Below, piece by piece: positions 13,929 through 15,454 of a stretch of 15,454 bases of DNA (positions within the stretch are counted from its first letter, which is position 1; every line of letters begins with the position of its first letter). The DNA lies in NCBI GenBank assembly GCA_030527065.1, contig JAUNBO010000025.1, positions 1-15,454 on the forward strand, given 5' to 3'. The position numbers were made by a program, and so were the translations under genes. The stretch is from Bacillota bacterium (lineage in GTDB: Bacteria; Bacillota; Clostridia; Peptostreptococcales; Anaerovoracaceae). The notes beneath the pieces were generated by a model, which ran no database searches, was not told the origin of the DNA, and saw only the letters and a list, made by a program, of their open reading frames with translations.

Positions 13929-15227
13929 CTATAACTGCCGCTTGTCTATCACCCGGCGGGCCTTCCCTTCGCTGCGCTCCAGGGATTTGCTCTCCATGAG
14001 CCGCAGCTTGATATTGACCCCCAGCACCGCCTCTATGCGCTTGCGGATCTTCTCCCGCACGGCGTTGAGCTGGGTGATCTCGTCGGAAAAATACTGATCG
14101 TCTATCTCCACCTGGACCTCCAGCGTATCCAGAGCGCCCTGCCGGTCCACCACCAGCAGATAATGGGGCTTGGTCTCCGGGATCTCCAGCAGGACAGATT
14201 CCACCTGAGAGGGAAACACATTGACGCCCCGTATGATGAGCATATCGTCTGAACGGCCCTGTATTTTGGACATGCGCACCGTGGTCCGGCCGCAGTCGCA
14301 GAGGCTGTAATCCAGGCTGGAAAGGTCTCTGGTCCTGTACCGCAGCAGGGGCATAGCTTCCTTTGTGAGGGTGGTGAACACCAGCTCTCCCGTTTCTCCC
14401 CGGGGCATTGCTTTCAGTGTCTTGGGGTTCAGGATTTCCGGCAGGAAGTGATCCTCCTGCACGTGGAGCCCCTGATGTACTTTACAGCCCGTGGATACGC
14501 CGGGGCCGATGATCTCGCTGAGGCCGTAGATATCGTAGGCTTCTATTTGAAAGCCCTCTTCTATCTTCCGCCGCATGGCTTCCGTCCAGGGCTCGGCGCC
14601 GAAGATCCCCAGCCGCAGAGGCAGGGCCGCCGTGTCTATCCCCGCTTCCGCCGCCGCCTCCGCCAGATAGACGGCATAGGACGGCGTGCAGGCCAGCACG
14701 GTGGTGCCAAAATCCTGCATCAGCTGCAGCTGCTTGGCGGTGTTCCCGCCGGAAATGGGCACCACGGCGGCCCCTATCTTCTGGGCTCCGTCGTGAAGGC
14801 CCAGGCCGCCGGTGAAAAGCCCGTAGCCGAAGGCCACCTGGACGATATCGTTCTTGTCTGCGCCTGCGCTGCACAGCCCCCGGGCCACCACCTCGGAAAA
14901 GACCTCCAGGTCCTTTCGGGAATAGGCCACCACCGTGGGCTTTCCCGTGGTGCCGGTGGAGGCATGGACCCGCACCACTTCGCTTTTATTCATGGCAAAC
15001 AAGCCAAAGGGGTAGTTGTCCCGCAGGTCCTGCTTGGTGGTAAAAGGCAGCTTTTCCAGGTCCTCAACGCCGTTGATGTCCCCCGGCTCCAGCCCCATAG
15101 CCTGCATCTTCTTCCGATAAAATTCCACGTTCAGATAGACCCGCTTCACCAGATTTCTCAGGCGGGCGTTCTGCAGCTCGTGGATTTCATCCCTGCTCAT
15201 ACATTCCTTTGGTTCGTTCCAGATCAT
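13929..15227 (-). CDS. paaK: Phenylacetate-CoA ligase PaaK
   Basis: An adenylate-forming enzyme that makes aryl-acetyl-CoA from phenylacetate (or indole- or related arylacetates), ATP and CoA. In the chosen frame it has 432 residues, close to E. coli PaaK. Motifs: the phosphate loop STGTTGKPT (90-98), YDIYGLSE (231-238), RYRTRD (297-302), and the C-terminal catalytic lysine in EGKARRVID (K422). CxCGRT (309-314) is typical of the family. The ATG at 15225-15227 is preceded by AGGAG at 7 bases and sits behind a promoter. An in-frame ATG at 15345 would overlap the promoter's -35 box and add 40 untypical residues, so I reject it. In anaerobes this enzyme commonly works after indolepyruvate:ferredoxin oxidoreductase in aromatic amino acid use; iorAB is not in the window. 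Confidence 0.95.
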   Translation of the reverse strand: MIWNEPKECMSRDEIHELQNARLRNLVKRVYLNVEFYRKKMQAMGLEPGDINGVEDLEKLPFTTKQDLRDNYPFGLFAMNKSEVVRVHASTGTTGKPTVVAYSRKDLEVFSEVVARGLCSAGADKNDIVQVAFGYGLFTGGLGLHDGAQKIGAAVVPISGGNTAKQLQLMQDFGTTVLACTPSYAVYLAEAAAEAGIDTAALPLRLGIFGAEPWTEAMRRKIEEGFQIEAYDIYGLSEIIGPGVSTGCKVHQGLHVQEDHFLPEILNPKTLKAMPRGETGELVFTTLTKEAMPLLRYRTRDLSSLDYSLCDCGRTTVRMSKIQGRSDDMLIIRGVNVFPSQVESVLLEIPETKPHYLLVVDRQGALDTLEVQVEIDDQYFSDEITQLNAVREKIRKRIEAVLGVNIKLRLMESKSLERSEGKARRVIDKRQL

Positions 15228-15259
15228 CGTTCTTCTCCTATTATCTGCAGCTTCGTATT

Positions 15260-15305
15260 GCAACGCGTGGCGGGGACTTTTCCGTAGCCGGAAAGCCCCC
15301 GTTGC
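15260..15305 (-). promoter_or_regulatory. Structured 5' leader of paaK mRNA
   Basis: On the minus strand GCAACG pairs with CGTTGC at the ends, enclosing GGGG/CCCC and CTTTCCG/CGGAAAAG stems around a GCTA loop. It begins about 7 bases after the predicted start of transcription. There is no T-run, so it is not a terminator. It may protect the 5' end of the mRNA or be regulatory. Confidence 0.6.
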
Positions 15306-15318
15306 GCTATAATGATTG

Positions 15319-15347
15319 ATTGTAGCCCTCCCGGCTGTTTTTGTCAA
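15319..15347 (-). promoter_or_regulatory. Sigma-A-type promoter of paaK
   Basis: On the minus strand a perfect TTGACA (15342-15347) and TACAAT (15319-15324, five of six) are separated by 17 bases. Transcription would begin near 15312, leaving a leader of about 85 bases that contains a long hairpin and the AGGAG ribosome binding site at 15235-15239. Confidence 0.78.
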
Positions 15348-15408
15348 TGCTCCCGGGAAGGTTTTCCGGCCGGCCGGGAAGATTTTGTAACTATTTAAAG
15401 GGCGCCAG

Positions 15409-15438
15409 GGGGACGGTTTGCCGGACTGTCCTCGTCCC
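15409..15438. repeat. Possible REP-like hairpin near the right edge
   Basis: GGGACG (15410-15415) can pair with CGTCCC (15433-15438), with an inner CGG/CCG stem. The sequence GGGGGACGGTTTGCCGG resembles the GGGGACGGTT hairpins repeated in many clostridial genomes. The right flank is cut by the window, so its extent and neighbours are unknown. Confidence 0.3.
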
Positions 15439-15454
15439 AGAGAATTTTACGGCT

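Noticed and set aside
15228..15347. A 40-residue N-terminal extension of PaaK from an in-frame ATG at 15345
   Set aside because: The ATG overlaps the -35 box, the extension covers the -10 box and leader hairpin, and the internal ATG at 15227 has an ideal AGGAG and the family's N-terminus.

Overview
The window reads as a chromosomal segment of an anaerobic, high-GC member of the Bacillota. The grounds are a trimeric [FeFe] hydrogenase, a Rex repressor, Gram-positive-style Shine-Dalgarno sequences, sigma-A-type promoters and an FtsEX plus M23 hydrolase cluster. Species or family cannot be fixed from the sequence alone. Every gene I can support is on the minus strand, so the biological order runs from high to low coordinates. 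I see no tRNA, rRNA, CRISPR array, phage gene or transposase gene.

Reading in the direction of transcription: (1) 15227-13484 holds paaK (phenylacetate-CoA ligase) and a tandem-ACT protein, behind a strong promoter and a structured 5' leader. (2) 13483-13165 is a 319-base non-coding stretch that carries one copy of a dispersed hairpin repeat. (3) 13164-12691 is a small membrane-anchored protein with a PrcB-like domain, closed by a clear intrinsic terminator. (4) 12585-4512 is the centrepiece, a probable single operon: rex, hydC (NuoE-like), hydB (NuoF-like), hydA (catalytic [FeFe] hydrogenase), a sensory-type [FeFe] hydrogenase with a PAS domain, and a PP2C/SpoIIE-type phosphatase with an unnamed C-terminal domain. 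(5) 4511-4300 is an intergenic region with an inverted second copy of the hairpin repeat and the ftsE promoter. (6) 4299-1 is ftsE, ftsX, a secreted coiled-coil M23 endopeptidase and recJ (cut by the left edge).

Working model: HydABC couples NADH and reduced ferredoxin to H2 production. Rex senses NADH/NAD+ and probably represses the whole operon through two ATCGAT-centred palindromes sitting on the transcription start. The last two genes would add a second, H2- or redox-responsive signalling branch: a hydrogenase-derived sensor whose proton-relay cysteine is replaced by alanine, and a phosphatase as likely output. The FtsEX group is a division or elongation module in which an ABC-type complex would control a catalytically intact peptidoglycan hydrolase.

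The most novel-looking items are the C-terminal domain of the phosphatase, the divergent Rex winged helix paired with a non-canonical operator, the inverted intergenic repeat with compensatory stem changes, and the near-leaderless ftsE promoter.
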